Shown: piece after piece, positions 1-8,270 of the stretch
How positions within the stretch are numbered: position 1 is the first letter of the stretch
Layout: each line of letters begins with the position of its first letter
Source of the DNA: Phreatobacter aquaticus
GTDB taxonomy: Bacteria; Pseudomonadota; Alphaproteobacteria; Rhizobiales; Phreatobacteraceae
Length of the DNA stretch: 64,000 nt
Direction: 5' to 3'
Assembly (NCBI RefSeq): GCF_005160265.1
Contig: NZ_CP039865.1
Location: 62,001-126,000 of the forward strand
Program-made: the position numbers and the translations under genes
Notes under the pieces: generated by a model
The model's input: the letters and a program-made list of their open reading frames with translations, nothing else
What the model was told of the DNA's origin: nothing
Database searches by the model: none

Positions 1-451
1 GACGTTCTGCCATGCGGTCGGGGTCGGCGGGCGCCTGCGTCTCAGGCTCGGCGGCAAGACATCCGAGCTCTCCGGCGATCCCGTCGATGCCGATTGCGAA
101 GTGCTGGGGATCGCCAAGGACTGCTTCCAGTCCTTCGGCGACGCGCGCGCAGCTGTCGGCGACCTTGCCGCTGTGCGGATCGGCGGCATCGATCTCATCA
201 TCAACTCGAACCGCTGCCAGGCCCTGGGACGAGAACTCTTCACGCTCGCCGGCCTCGACCCATCCAAATACGACCTACTGGTCCTGAAGTCGGCTCAGCA
301 CTTCCAGGCCGCCTATGGTCCCATCGCGTCGAAGGTCTTCTATTCGGAGACTCAAGGGCCCTCGTCGCAGCGCTACGAGAACCACCCCTATACCCGCGTC
401 CAGCGGCCGCTCTATCCGATGGAGCACACCGAAGGGCGGCTTCTGGTGTGA
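1..451 (+). CDS. MlrC-like M81-family metallopeptidase, C-terminal part (5' cut by window edge)
   Basis: The reading frame is open from base 2 and stops at 451, giving about 149 residues. It resembles the C-terminal domain of MlrC/M81 proteins, named after microcystinase C, a predicted zinc hydrolase of linear peptides. Supporting segments are a glycine-rich GVGGRLRLRLGGKT stretch, AAVRIGGIDLIINSNR, and LLVLKSAQHFQAAYGPIA followed by a Tyr-Thr-Arg-Val-Gln-Arg-Pro tail, which fit the family's typical C-terminal pattern. The N-terminal metal-binding domain lies outside the window, so activity cannot be judged. In Rhizobiales such genes often sit in transporter or amidohydrolase neighbourhoods with unknown substrates. 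The next gene is on the same strand 172 bases downstream and encodes an unrelated transport component. Confidence 0.75.
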   Translation, partial: TFCHAVGVGGRLRLRLGGKTSELSGDPVDADCEVLGIAKDCFQSFGDARAAVGDLAAVRIGGIDLIINSNRCQALGRELFTLAGLDPSKYDLLVLKSAQHFQAAYGPIASKVFYSETQGPSSQRYENHPYTRVQRPLYPMEHTEGRLLV

Positions 452-623
452 CTCACCAGGACTGGCTCTGACTGCCTTTATTTTAGGCAATCACCGAGAG
501 GGCCGGGGCGCAACATGCCCCGGACGCCTTGAGACAGCTCGTTTTTCGGGATGTATGCAGCTGTGCGCCATCTGGCACGGGGCTTGATTGGATGCTTCGG
601 AAACAATCCGGAGGCAACGCCCC

Positions 624-2006
624 ATGGCCCTGTTCAACAATCCCTTCAACGCCGGCACCCGCTTCGGCAAGGGCTGCTCCTGCGGCCGGCATGAGAGCGA
701 TAGCGCCCATCAGGCCGCCCTGTCGGCGGAAGCGGTCGCCATCGAGAATGCCGGCGAGGAGAGTCGCTACCGGAACATCGTCGAACAGGCGGTCATGCGC
801 GCCCTGTTTCCGGCCGATCACCAGCGCCGCGCCTTCCTGAAGGCTGTCGGCGCCTCGACAGCGGCGGCAGCGCTCGCCTCGGTCTTCCCGATCGGCCAGG
901 CCACCGAAGCGCTGGCCCAGACCGGCCCGATCGAAAAGAAGGACCTCAAGGTCGGCTTCATCCCGATTACCTGCGCGACGCCCATCATCATGGCCCATCC
1001 GCTCGGCTTCTATTCGAAGCACGGGCTGAACGTCGAAGTGGTGCGCACGGCCGGCTGGGCGGTCATCCGCGACAAGACCCTGAACAAGGAATATGACGCC
1101 GCCCACATGCTGGCGCCCATGCCGATCGCCATTTCCATGGGCGTCGGCTCGAACCCGATCCCCTATTCGGTCTCGGCGATCGAGAACATCAACGGCCAGG
1201 CGATCACGCTCGCCATGAAGCACAAGGACAAGCGCGACCCGAAGGACTGGAAGGGCTTCCGCTTCGCCGTGCCCTTCGACTATTCCATGCACAATTACCT
1301 GCTCCGCTACTATCTCGCGGAACACGGCATCGACCCCGACCGCGACGTGCAGATCCGCTCGGTTCCGCCACCGGAAATGGTCGCGAACCTGCGCGCCGAC
1401 AACATTGACGGCTTCCTCGGGCCCGATCCGTTCAACCAGCGCGCGGTGTTCGACGGGGTCGGCTTCATCCACCTCCTGTCCAAGGAGCTGTGGGACGGCC
1501 ATCCCTGCTGCGCCTTCGCGGCGAGCCGCGAATTCGTCACCACCATGCCGAACACCTATCGGGCGCTCCTGAAGTCGATCATCGACGCGACCGCTCACGC
1601 CCAGAAGGCGGAGAACCGCAAGGCCATCGCCGAGGCCATCGCCGCACCGAACTATCTGAACCAGCCGGTCACCGTGCTGGAGCAGATCCTCACCGGCACC
1701 TATGCCGACGGTCTCGGCGGCGTGAAGCGCGATGCCAACCGCATTCAGTTCGACCCGTTCCCGTGGGAGAGCTTCGCGGTGTGGATCCTCACCCAGATGA
1801 AGCGCTGGGGCCAGGTGAAGACTGACATCGACTACCAGGCCATCGCCAGGCAGGTGTTCCTGGCAACCGATGCCGGGGCGATGATGAAGGAACTGGGTCT
1901 CACGCCGCCGACCGCGACGTCGAAGAGCTTCTCGGTGATGGGCAAGCCCTTCGATCCCGCCAAGCCTGAGGAATACGTCGCCTCCTTCGCGATAAAGCGG
2001 ACCTGA
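624..2006 (+). CDS. cynA: Cyanate/nitrate-type ABC transporter substrate-binding protein (CmpA/NrtA family), Tat-exported
   Basis: 460 residues, periplasmic receptor of an ABC importer. I chose ATG 624 because a GGAGG motif lies about ten bases upstream; an upstream in-frame ATG at 588 has no such site. Residues 1-66 form an unusual extension with a Cys-Ser-Cys-Gly motif at 18-21. A twin-arginine signal follows (RRAFLK at about 68-73, then a hydrophobic Ala-rich segment ending in EALA). The mature part looks like the NrtA/CmpA/CynA fold (LKVGFIPITCATPIIMAHPLGFY). The gene opens a cluster with permease, ATPase and cyanase, which argues for cyanate rather than nitrate, bicarbonate or sulfonate. 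The symbol rests on that context. Confidence 0.85.
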   Translation: MALFNNPFNAGTRFGKGCSCGRHESDSAHQAALSAEAVAIENAGEESRYRNIVEQAVMRALFPADHQRRAFLKAVGASTAAAALASVFPIGQATEALAQTGPIEKKDLKVGFIPITCATPIIMAHPLGFYSKHGLNVEVVRTAGWAVIRDKTLNKEYDAAHMLAPMPIAISMGVGSNPIPYSVSAIENINGQAITLAMKHKDKRDPKDWKGFRFAVPFDYSMHNYLLRYYLAEHGIDPDRDVQIRSVPPPEMVANLRADNIDGFLGPDPFNQRAVFDGVGFIHLLSKELWDGHPCCAFAASREFVTTMPNTYRALLKSIIDATAHAQKAENRKAIAEAIAAPNYLNQPVTVLEQILTGTYADGLGGVKRDANRIQFDPFPWESFAVWILTQMKRWGQVKTDIDYQAIARQVFLATDAGAMMKELGLTPPTATSKSFSVMGKPFDPAKPEEYVASFAIKRT

Positions 2007-2016
2007 TCGGCCAGTC

Positions 2017-2862
2017 ATGACCCGCTCCGTCGGCGCGCGCGCCCTTGTTCTGTCGCTGGTGATTTTCACCATCTTCGTCGTCGCCTGGCACCTTGCGGTG
2101 AAGGGCGGCGGCGCGGGCACTGCGGTGGTCGATCCCGAATATGCCAAGCTCGTCGGACAGGCCGCCTCGACCGGCGGCCAGTCGGCCATGCCCGGCCCGC
2201 TCGATGTCGCGAAAACGATCTGGCGTCACCTGTCGGACCCGTTCTATGTCCGCGGCACCAACGACATGGGCATCGGCATCCAGCTCGCCTATTCGCTGGC
2301 GCGCGTGCTGATCGGCTTCGGCATCGCCGTGCTGATCGCCGTCCCCTTGGGCTTTCTCATCGGCATGTCACCGATCGTCTATCGCGCACTCGATCCGTTC
2401 ATCCAGGTGATGAAGCCGATCTCGCCGCTCGCCTGGATGCCGCTCGCGCTCTACACGATCAAGGATTCCACGCTGTCCTCGATCTTCGTCATCTTCATCT
2501 GCTCGCTCTGGCCGATGCTGATCAACACCGCCTTCGGCGTCGCCAGCGTCCGCAAGGACTGGCTGAACGTCGCCCGCACCCTGGAGGTCGGGCCAATCCG
2601 CAAGGCCTTCACGGTCATTCTGCCGGCGGCCGCACCGACCATTCTCACCGGCATGCGCATCTCGGTCGGCATCGCCTGGCTGGTGATCGTCGCCGCCGAA
2701 ATGTTGGTCGGCGGCACAGGCATCGGCTATTTCGTCTGGAACCAGTGGAACAACCTGTCGCTCACCGACATCATCACGGCGATCCTGCTGATCGGCCTTG
2801 TCGGCATGGCTCTGGACCAGATCCTGGCGCGGCTCACGCGCCTCGTGACCTATCCGGAGTAA
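2017..2862 (+). CDS. cynB: ABC transporter permease of the cyanate-type importer (NrtB/CynB-like)
   Basis: 281 residues, inner-membrane subunit. It begins with one hydrophobic segment (about residues 10-28) and a roughly 60-residue periplasmic-looking stretch. The permease core follows, with helices such as [20 protein letters not shown] and the cytoplasmic coupling region around [23 protein letters not shown], the EAA-loop pattern of NrtB/SsuC/TauC permeases. The start lies ten bases after the receptor's stop codon, and the ATPase gene begins four bases after its end, so the genes form one operon. Assignment to cyanate comes from the downstream cyanase gene. Confidence 0.87.
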   Translation: MTRSVGARALVLSLVIFTIFVVAWHLAVKGGGAGTAVVDPEYAKLVGQAASTGGQSAMPGPLDVAKTIWRHLSDPFYVRGTNDMGIGIQLAYSLARVLIGFGIAVLIAVPLGFLIGMSPIVYRALDPFIQVMKPISPLAWMPLALYTIKDSTLSSIFVIFICSLWPMLINTAFGVASVRKDWLNVARTLEVGPIRKAFTVILPAAAPTILTGMRISVGIAWLVIVAAEMLVGGTGIGYFVWNQWNNLSLTDIITAILLIGLVGMALDQILARLTRLVTYPE

Positions 2863-2866
2863 GGCC

Positions 2867-3754
2867 TTGGCCAACGCCTATATTTCCATCGAGGCCATCG
2901 CCCGCCGCTTCCCCGCGCCCGACGGCAACCGCACCACCATTTTCGAGGATCTCTGGTTCGCGATGGACCGGGGCGAGTTCGTCTGCGTCATCGGCCATTC
3001 CGGCTGCGGCAAGACGACCGTGCTCAACATCCTCGCCGGCCTCGACGAGCCGACCGAGGGCGCCGTCATCATCGACGGCAAGGCGATCGAGGGCCCTAGC
3101 CTCGACCGCGCAGTGATCTTCCAGAGCCACGGCCTGCTGCCCTGGCGCACCGTGCTCGGCAATGTCGCCTATGCAGTCGCGTCCAAATGGCGCGACTGGT
3201 CGAAGGCGCAAGTCGAGGAGCACGCGAAGAAGTCCATCGCGCTGGTGGGCCTGGCCGGCGCCGAGCACAAGAAGCCGGCGGAACTCTCCGGCGGCATGAA
3301 GCAGCGTGTCGGCATCGCCCGCGCGCTTTCCATCGAGCCAAAGATCATGCTCATGGACGAGCCGTTCTCGGCGCTCGATGCGCTCACCCGCGGCACGCTG
3401 CAGGACGAGGTGCGCCGCATCTGCCGCGACACAGGCCAGACCGTGTTCATGATCACCCACGATGTCGACGAGGCCATTTATCTCGCCGACAAGATCGTGC
3501 TGATGACCAATGGTCCGGATGCCCGGATCGCCGAGATCGTCGCCAATCCCCTGCCCGCTGGTCGCGCCCGCAACGAGGTGCACAAGCACCCCGCCTATTA
3601 CCCGCTGCGCAGCCACATCATCGACTTCCTCGTGTCGCGCTCCAAGGCCTTCACCGAGGAACTGGCCGTGCCCGGCAAGGTCTGGAACCGCCGCGCCCCA
3701 CCGGTCGTCAGCCCCGGCGCCGATGTCGCGCCGCCGGCCGCTGTGACCGCCTGA
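2867..3754 (+). CDS. cynD: ABC transporter ATP-binding protein of the cyanate-type importer (NrtD/CynD-like)
   Basis: 295 residues, cytoplasmic ATPase. The best start is a TTG four bases after the permease stop. Visible motifs are Walker A (GHSGCGKTT, about 44-52), a Q-loop ([11 protein letters not shown]), the ABC signature (LSGGMKQR, near 141), Walker B (IMLMDEP) and the switch histidine (ITHDVDEA). The C-terminal 60 residues carry a Pro/Ala-rich tail after the nucleotide-binding domain. NrtD-type ATPases pair with one permease and one receptor, and all three are present. A 44-base gap separates it from the cyanase gene. Confidence 0.88.
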   Translation: MANAYISIEAIARRFPAPDGNRTTIFEDLWFAMDRGEFVCVIGHSGCGKTTVLNILAGLDEPTEGAVIIDGKAIEGPSLDRAVIFQSHGLLPWRTVLGNVAYAVASKWRDWSKAQVEEHAKKSIALVGLAGAEHKKPAELSGGMKQRVGIARALSIEPKIMLMDEPFSALDALTRGTLQDEVRRICRDTGQTVFMITHDVDEAIYLADKIVLMTNGPDARIAEIVANPLPAGRARNEVHKHPAYYPLRSHIIDFLVSRSKAFTEELAVPGKVWNRRAPPVVSPGADVAPPAAVTA

Positions 3755-3798
3755 CCCAAAGCCTGTTCAACAAGACCTCAGTCCCAAGGAGACGAGAC

Positions 3799-4281
3799 AT
3801 GATCCGCGAAGAGCTCACCGAGAAGATCCTCGACATCAAGCGCGACAAGGGCTGGAGCTGGAAATACATCACCACCGAAATCGGCGGCATGTCGGAAGTG
3901 CTGATCATCGGCGCGCTGATGGGCCAGATGAAGCTGGTGAAGCCGCTGGCCGCCAAGGCCGCCGCCCTGTTCGGCCTGACGCCCTCGGAAGAGAAGATGC
4001 TCAACGAGGTGCCCTATCGCGGCACGCAGATGCCGCCGACCGACCCGCTGATCTACCGCTTCTACGAGATGGTGATGGTCAATGGCCCGGCCTGGAAGGC
4101 GCTGATCGAGGAGGAATTCGGCGACGGCATCATGTCGGCGATTGACTTCAACATTGCCTTCGAGCGCGAGCCGAACCCCAAGGGCGACCGAGTGAAGATC
4201 ACAATGTCCGGCAAGTTCCTGCCCTACAAATATTACGGCAACGAGCAGGGCATTCCCGACTACGGCCTGAAGGAAGAGTGA
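3799..4281 (+). CDS. cynS: Cyanate hydratase (cyanase)
   Basis: 160 residues, slightly longer than the E. coli enzyme. It catalyses the bicarbonate-dependent conversion of cyanate to ammonia and carbon dioxide, forming a cytosolic decamer in characterised homologues. The catalytic Arg-Glu-Ser set can be placed: Arg87 and Glu90 in LIYRFYEM and Ser113 in GIMSAIDF. The N-terminal helical domain and the C-terminal FLPYKYYGNEQGIPDYG segment are typical. ATG 3799 follows an AAGGAG site; the same frame stays open far upstream through the ATPase gene, but that part is not coding. With the preceding transporter it makes a cyanate uptake and detoxification unit that also releases nitrogen. Confidence 0.97.
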   Translation: MIREELTEKILDIKRDKGWSWKYITTEIGGMSEVLIIGALMGQMKLVKPLAAKAAALFGLTPSEEKMLNEVPYRGTQMPPTDPLIYRFYEMVMVNGPAWKALIEEEFGDGIMSAIDFNIAFEREPNPKGDRVKITMSGKFLPYKYYGNEQGIPDYGLKEE

Positions 4282-4305
4282 GGGGCTGGCAGCAAGGACG
4301 AAGTT

Positions 4306-4492
4306 GCCCCACCCCAACCCTCCCCGCATGCGGGGAAGGGGCTCGGGCGTGCTCTCGGCGCTGTTTCAATTCACGTCTTGGTCATGGCTCAGCTCATGCC
4401 GACGAAGAGCCCGTCTTCGGACATCAAGGCTGGCAGGAGCCGCTGACCGGGAGGGGCCCCCTCCCCGCTTTGCGGGGAGGGTTGGGGTGGGG
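4306..4492. repeat. Inverted-repeat intergenic element with two GC-rich palindromic ends
   Basis: This fills most of the 328-base gap between cynS and the esterase gene. The left end (4306-4341) and right end (4454-4492) are imperfect inverted copies of one another. Each contains a small hairpin (CCCCGC...GCGGGG) beside the string CCCCACCCCAACCC. About 110 bases of unremarkable sequence lie between. The ends can form two local hairpins or one long-range stem. The layout resembles short non-autonomous palindromic elements scattered in alphaproteobacterial intergenic regions; the first hairpin could also terminate the cyn operon. No transposase is present. Confidence 0.6.
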
Positions 4493-4609
4493 TTCTCAAC
4501 CCAAAGCCCGGCCCTCTCCACCAAAAGTGACTTGATCCCGGCCCGCTTCCGGCGACAGTGACGACCCCGCCATGCCGAGGTCGCCGCCCTGCCCTTTGTT
4601 CTCGCGCTC

Positions 4610-5416
4610 ATGCTGGCCATCGTGCTGGGCCTCGCTCCCGCTAGCGCCGCGCCCTGCGATCCGACCTCCCCCTGCCCGGTTGCCACCGGCGCCTATGTGC
4701 TGCGCGCTCCCGCCGGCTGGGACGGCCGTTCGGCTCTGCCTCTCGTCATGTTCTTTCACGGCTTCGGCAGTTCGCCACAGCAGGATCTTGCCGAGACGGA
4801 TCTCGGCACTCTGGCCGACACCCGCAACGTCCTGCTGGTCCTCCCCATCGGTCTCGACCGCCGCTGGAACGTCCGGCCGGGCGGCCCCAGGCCGCGTGAC
4901 GATATCGCCTATGCCCACGAGGTGCTGGACGATGTGTTGAAGCGCTTCCCCATCGATCGCCGCACCATCGTGGCCTCGGGCTTCTCGGCCGGCGCCTTCA
5001 TCACCTGGAATGTCGCCTGCTATGCGCCCCAGGGCTTCACCGGTTTCCTGCCAGTCGCCGGCGCGTTCTGGGAGCCGGTACCCGAAGGTCCCTGCCCCGG
5101 CGGCGCGGTCGACCTGCGCCACATTCACGGGCTCACGGATGAAACCGTTCCGATGCGCGGCCGCGTTGTCGGATCCGGTGCGAAACAGGGCGATATCCGC
5201 GCGAGCCTCGCGGCAATGATCCGCACCAATCGCTGCGAGGCCATGCCGGTCGCCACACCAGGACCGGAGGCCGAGACCTGCACCACCTGGCGCGGCTGCG
5301 ACTCGGGCCGCACGCTCACCTTCTGCAGCCATGGCGGCGGCCATGACATGCGCGCCGCGTTCCTGGCAGAGGGGCTGGACTGGCTCGCCGGGCTGGAGCG
5401 CCCCGGCGAGCGGTAA
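4610..5416 (+). CDS. Secreted PHB-depolymerase/feruloyl-esterase-family hydrolase
   Basis: 268 residues, alpha/beta-hydrolase of the LpqC/PHB-depolymerase esterase family. A short hydrophobic start ends in ASAA-PCDP, a likely signal peptide. The hydrophobic run continues upstream in frame, but no ATG, GTG or TTG lies between ATG 4610 and the stop at 4559. The oxyanion region is FFHGFGSS, the nucleophile motif is GFSAG (near residue 126), and a late HGGGHD segment supplies the probable catalytic His. Paired cysteines fit export. The substrate is unknown: polyester, feruloyl ester or other. It is convergent with the next operon, only two bases apart, with no clear terminator between. Confidence 0.75.
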   Translation: MLAIVLGLAPASAAPCDPTSPCPVATGAYVLRAPAGWDGRSALPLVMFFHGFGSSPQQDLAETDLGTLADTRNVLLVLPIGLDRRWNVRPGGPRPRDDIAYAHEVLDDVLKRFPIDRRTIVASGFSAGAFITWNVACYAPQGFTGFLPVAGAFWEPVPEGPCPGGAVDLRHIHGLTDETVPMRGRVVGSGAKQGDIRASLAAMIRTNRCEAMPVATPGPEAETCTTWRGCDSGRTLTFCSHGGGHDMRAAFLAEGLDWLAGLERPGER

Positions 5417-5418
5417 AC

Positions 5419-6207
5419 TCACAACCCGCTCGACACCGCCATCATGGTCTCGCCGCGAATGTCCTCGGTGAGCTTCTCTTCCAGCGCGGCAAATTCCGGC
5501 GTCGTCTTGATCTTGTACGAGCGCGGATGGGCGAAGGGCACGGTCACCTCGCTCTTGAACCGGCCAGGACGCGCGCTCATCACCAGCACGCGGTTGGCCA
5601 TGAACACGGCCTCCTCGATATCGTGGGTGACGAACAGGATCGTCTTGCGGTGTTGCTCCCAGATCGACAGCAGCAATTCCTGCATCAGCGAACGGGTCTG
5701 GTGGTCGAGCGCGCCGAAGGGCTCATCGAGAAGAAGCACCTTCGGGTCGTTGGCGAGCGCGCGGGCGAGCGCCGCGCGCTGCTGCATGCCGCCCGACAAT
5801 TGCTTCGGATAATGGTTGGCGAACTGGGTGAGCCCGACCTGCGCCATCAGCTTCTCGGCGATGGCGCGCCGTGCCGCCGGGGCCATGCCGCTCTCGCGTG
5901 GCCCGAACTCGATATTCTCGACGATCGTGAGCCAGGGAAACAGCGTGTAGCTCTGGAACACCATGCCACGGTCGCGGCCGGGCTCGCTGACAGCCTGCCC
6001 GTCGAGCGTGATGGTGCCGGTAGTCGGCGTATCGAGGCCGGCGACCGCGCGCAGCAGCGTGGACTTGCCGCAGCCGGAGGGGCCGAGGATCGCCACGAAC
6101 TCGCCATCGGCAACCGTCAGGTCGACGGGCGCAAGTGCCTGGATCGGCGCCCCGCCATTGACGCCCGGAAAGGTGCGGGAAACGCCTTTGATGACGACGC
6201 CGCTCAT
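5419..6207 (-). CDS. ABC transporter ATP-binding protein (SsuB/TauB-like)
   Basis: 262 residues. The start is the ATG at 6205-6207, overlapping the permease stop by four bases. Motifs are Walker A (GPSGCGKST), a Q-loop (MVFQSYTLFPW), the signature LSGGMQQR, Walker B (VLLLDEP) and HDIEEA. This family energises uptake of taurine, aliphatic sulfonates, nitrate-like ions or pyrimidine precursors. It is the last gene of the permease-receptor group on the minus strand. The substrate cannot be read from the ATPase; the adjacent hydantoinase gene suggests a nitrogen heterocycle or amide, which is inference. Confidence 0.85.
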   Translation of the reverse strand: MSGVVIKGVSRTFPGVNGGAPIQALAPVDLTVADGEFVAILGPSGCGKSTLLRAVAGLDTPTTGTITLDGQAVSEPGRDRGMVFQSYTLFPWLTIVENIEFGPRESGMAPAARRAIAEKLMAQVGLTQFANHYPKQLSGGMQQRAALARALANDPKVLLLDEPFGALDHQTRSLMQELLLSIWEQHRKTILFVTHDIEEAVFMANRVLVMSARPGRFKSEVTVPFAHPRSYKIKTTPEFAALEEKLTEDIRGETMMAVSSGL

Positions 6208-6986
6208 AGCGCGCTCCACGGGAACAGCCGGGCGTTGATCGCCTTGAACAGGAAGTCGGATATGAGCCCGATCACCCCGATGATGATGATGCCGAAGATC
6301 ATTTGACCCGTGGCCAGAAGCGCCTGGCTTTCGATGATCATGTGGCCGATGCCCGACGACGAGCCGATGAGCTCGGCAACGATGACATAGGTCCAGGCCC
6401 AGCCGAGCACTAGCCGCAGGATCTCGGCGATCTGCGGCGCGGCATAGGGCACCAGCACGCGGCCGACAATGCCCCGGTCGCGTGCGCCGAGCGTCAGCGC
6501 CGCTTCCACCAGATCCCGCCGGATCGAGCCGACAGCACCCGCCACCATCAGGATGATCTGGAACACCGAGCCGACGAAGATGACGAGCAGCTTCTGCGTC
6601 TCGCCGACGCCGGCCCACAGGATCAGCAGGGGAATGAAGGCGGAAGCCGGCAGGTAGCGGGCAAAGGATACGAAAGGCTCGAAGAAGGCTTCCACCGGCT
6701 TGTAGGCGCCCATGGCAAGCCCGATGGGGACAGCCACCAGCGCAGCAACAACGAACCCGCCGACTACACGCCAGACGGTGACGCCGATATCGGCGAGGAA
6801 CCCGTGCTTGGTGATCAGCTCGATGCCCTCGCGCACCATGGTGATCGGGTCGGCGAGGAAGATCTTCGGCACGAAGCCGCCGAGCGTGAAGAAGGCCCAG
6901 ACCGCGAAGAACAGCACGAAGAACGATATGCCGAGCACGACCTTGGCAGAGGAGGAGACGGGTTGGAGCGGTCTCATCGGGGGCAA
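6204..6986 (-). CDS. ABC transporter permease (SsuC/TauC-like)
   Basis: 260 residues with about six predicted membrane helices. The first is VVLGISFFVLFFAVWAFF; the last region holds MIIESQALLATGQMIFGIIII. The coupling-loop pattern AALTLGARDRGIVGRVLVPYA matches the EAA region of this permease class. Two starts are possible: a TTG at 6986 and an ATG at 6977. It overlaps the ATPase gene by four bases. The receptor gene lies upstream, separated by an 89-base palindromic repeat that may separate expression of the receptor from the membrane subunits. Confidence 0.85.
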   Translation of the reverse strand: MPPMRPLQPVSSSAKVVLGISFFVLFFAVWAFFTLGGFVPKIFLADPITMVREGIELITKHGFLADIGVTVWRVVGGFVVAALVAVPIGLAMGAYKPVEAFFEPFVSFARYLPASAFIPLLILWAGVGETQKLLVIFVGSVFQIILMVAGAVGSIRRDLVEAALTLGARDRGIVGRVLVPYAAPQIAEILRLVLGWAWTYVIVAELIGSSSGIGHMIIESQALLATGQMIFGIIIIGVIGLISDFLFKAINARLFPWSAL

Positions 6987-7020
6987 GGGCCTTCCGGGTT
7001 CAGGACAAGGTCTCTGAAAG

Positions 7021-7109
7021 CGTCATGGCCGGGCTTGTCCCGGCCATCCACGTCTTCATGTCGATCAATGCAGAAGCCGTGGATGCCCGGCACGAGGCCG
7101 GGCATGACG
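7021..7109. repeat. Palindromic intergenic element, copy 1 (GTCATGGCCGGGCTTGTCCC type)
   Basis: An 89-base element lies between the receptor and permease genes. Its outer 32 bases on each side are near-complementary: the left begins CGTCATGGCCGGGC and the right ends GCCGGGCATGACG. Each arm also contains a smaller GGCCGGG...CCCGGCC hairpin. A second copy lies at 27859-27956. Elements of this form are widespread intergenic repeats in Rhizobiales genomes. Inside an operon it may act as an mRNA-stability or attenuation hairpin. Confidence 0.8.
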
Positions 7110-7130
7110 ACGCTCTGCGCAACGGGGCCC

Positions 7131-8093
7131 TTACTGGATGAACCGCGTGTCGACCATCGTGTCGAAATTCGGCTTCTGCCGGATCACGCCGATCTCCAGC
7201 AGCAGGTCGGCGGCCTTCTCGGTGAAGGCGCGCCACTCGCCGGCGAAGAAGGTGCGGTTGGCGGCCTGGTCCTGCCAGCGCAGGTACTGCGCGGAATTGC
7301 CGAACTGTTCGGCGGTCTGGCGGACATCGGCGCCCATGATCCGGTAGGCCTCGGCCTGGTTGGTCTTGATCATCTCGAGAGCCTCGAAATAGCTCTTCAC
7401 GATGGCGCGCACAGCCGCCTCATTGGCCTGGATGAAGGCTGGCGTGCAGCCGAACGTGTCCATCACCATCGGATAGTCGAGCGTGGTCGCGATGATCTTG
7501 CCGGCCTGCGGGGCGGCACGCACTGAGGAGAGATAGGGCTCATAGGTCATGGCCGCGTCGTTCTGACCGGCCACGAAGGCCTGGGCCGCCGGACCCGGCT
7601 CCATGTTGACGACGGTCACGTCGCGCACCGACAGGCCGTTTTCCTTGAGGAACCAGGCCAGCGCGAAATAGGGCGAGGTGCCCGGCGCCGAGGCGGCCAC
7701 CGTGCGGCCGCGCAGGTCGCGGATCGAATTGATCGAACCGCGGGTCACCATGCCGTCGGCGCCATAGCTCTTGTCGAGCTGGAACAGCTGGGTGGTGGCG
7801 ATGCCGCTGGCATTCCACGAGATCCAGGTCTCGACCGTGGTCGCTGCGCACTGGATGTCGCCGGAGGCGATCGCCAGGTGGCGGCTCGCCTGCGGAATCT
7901 TGCGGATCGTCACGTCGAGGCCGTTGCGGGCGAAGATGCCGGCTTCCTTGGCGAGTGTGAGCGGCGCAAAGCCGGTCCAGCCGGAAATGCCGATGGCAAC
8001 CTTGGTCTGGGCCTGGGCGGGAGCGCCGAGGGCAAGGCCGGCCAGCAGGGCGGCGCCGGCAATCAGGCGGCGCGACAGGGTGAGAGACGACAT
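7131..8093 (-). CDS. ABC transporter substrate-binding protein (SsuA/TauA/NMT1-like)
   Basis: 320 residues, periplasmic receptor. It has a Sec signal peptide: Arg-Arg, a hydrophobic core LIAGAALLAGLALGAPA, and cleavage likely after AQA. The mature part begins KVAIGISGWTGFAPLTLAKEAG, typical of SsuA/TauA/ThiY receptors. A middle segment SAPGTSPYFALAWFLKENGL matches the hinge region. It is the first gene of the minus-strand transporter set, followed by permease and ATPase. A short palindrome about 80 bases upstream may be an operator. The ligand is unknown; candidates are sulfonates, pyrimidine-type compounds or hydantoins, given the upstream hydantoinase. Confidence 0.85.
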   Translation of the reverse strand: MSSLTLSRRLIAGAALLAGLALGAPAQAQTKVAIGISGWTGFAPLTLAKEAGIFARNGLDVTIRKIPQASRHLAIASGDIQCAATTVETWISWNASGIATTQLFQLDKSYGADGMVTRGSINSIRDLRGRTVAASAPGTSPYFALAWFLKENGLSVRDVTVVNMEPGPAAQAFVAGQNDAAMTYEPYLSSVRAAPQAGKIIATTLDYPMVMDTFGCTPAFIQANEAAVRAIVKSYFEALEMIKTNQAEAYRIMGADVRQTAEQFGNSAQYLRWQDQAANRTFFAGEWRAFTEKAADLLLEIGVIRQKPNFDTMVDTRFIQ

Positions 8094-8169
8094 CGAAATT
8101 CTCCTCTGGTGGCGACAGTTGGGACGCCGCCTTTAAGGTTTCACTCTAGGGGGGATGAACCGGCGAACG

Positions 8170-8188
8170 GGATACGGAAATATCCGTA
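8170..8188. promoter_or_regulatory. Candidate operator palindrome upstream of the SsuA-like receptor gene
   Basis: TACGGA (8173-8178) and TCCGTA (8183-8188) form a perfect 6-base inverted repeat around AATA, and GGATA/TATCC form a second, shifted one. It lies in the 177-base gap between the hydantoinase and receptor genes. No regulator gene is adjacent, so this is only a candidate. Confidence 0.3.
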
Positions 8189-8270
8189 AGCCAGCGGAAA
8201 AGGCGGGGATTGCCGCTGGGTTGAGCCAAGAGGTCCTTCGAGGCTCGGGCGAATGCCGAACGTCTCTGCC

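Noticed and set aside
3187-3798. Cyanase extended by about 200 residues at the N-terminus
   Set aside because: The extension overlaps the ATPase gene in another frame and has no family resemblance; ATG 3799 has a good ribosome-binding site.
4306-4492. Remnant insertion sequence
   Set aside because: No transposase fragment and no target-site duplication could be seen; a short palindromic repeat element explains it.
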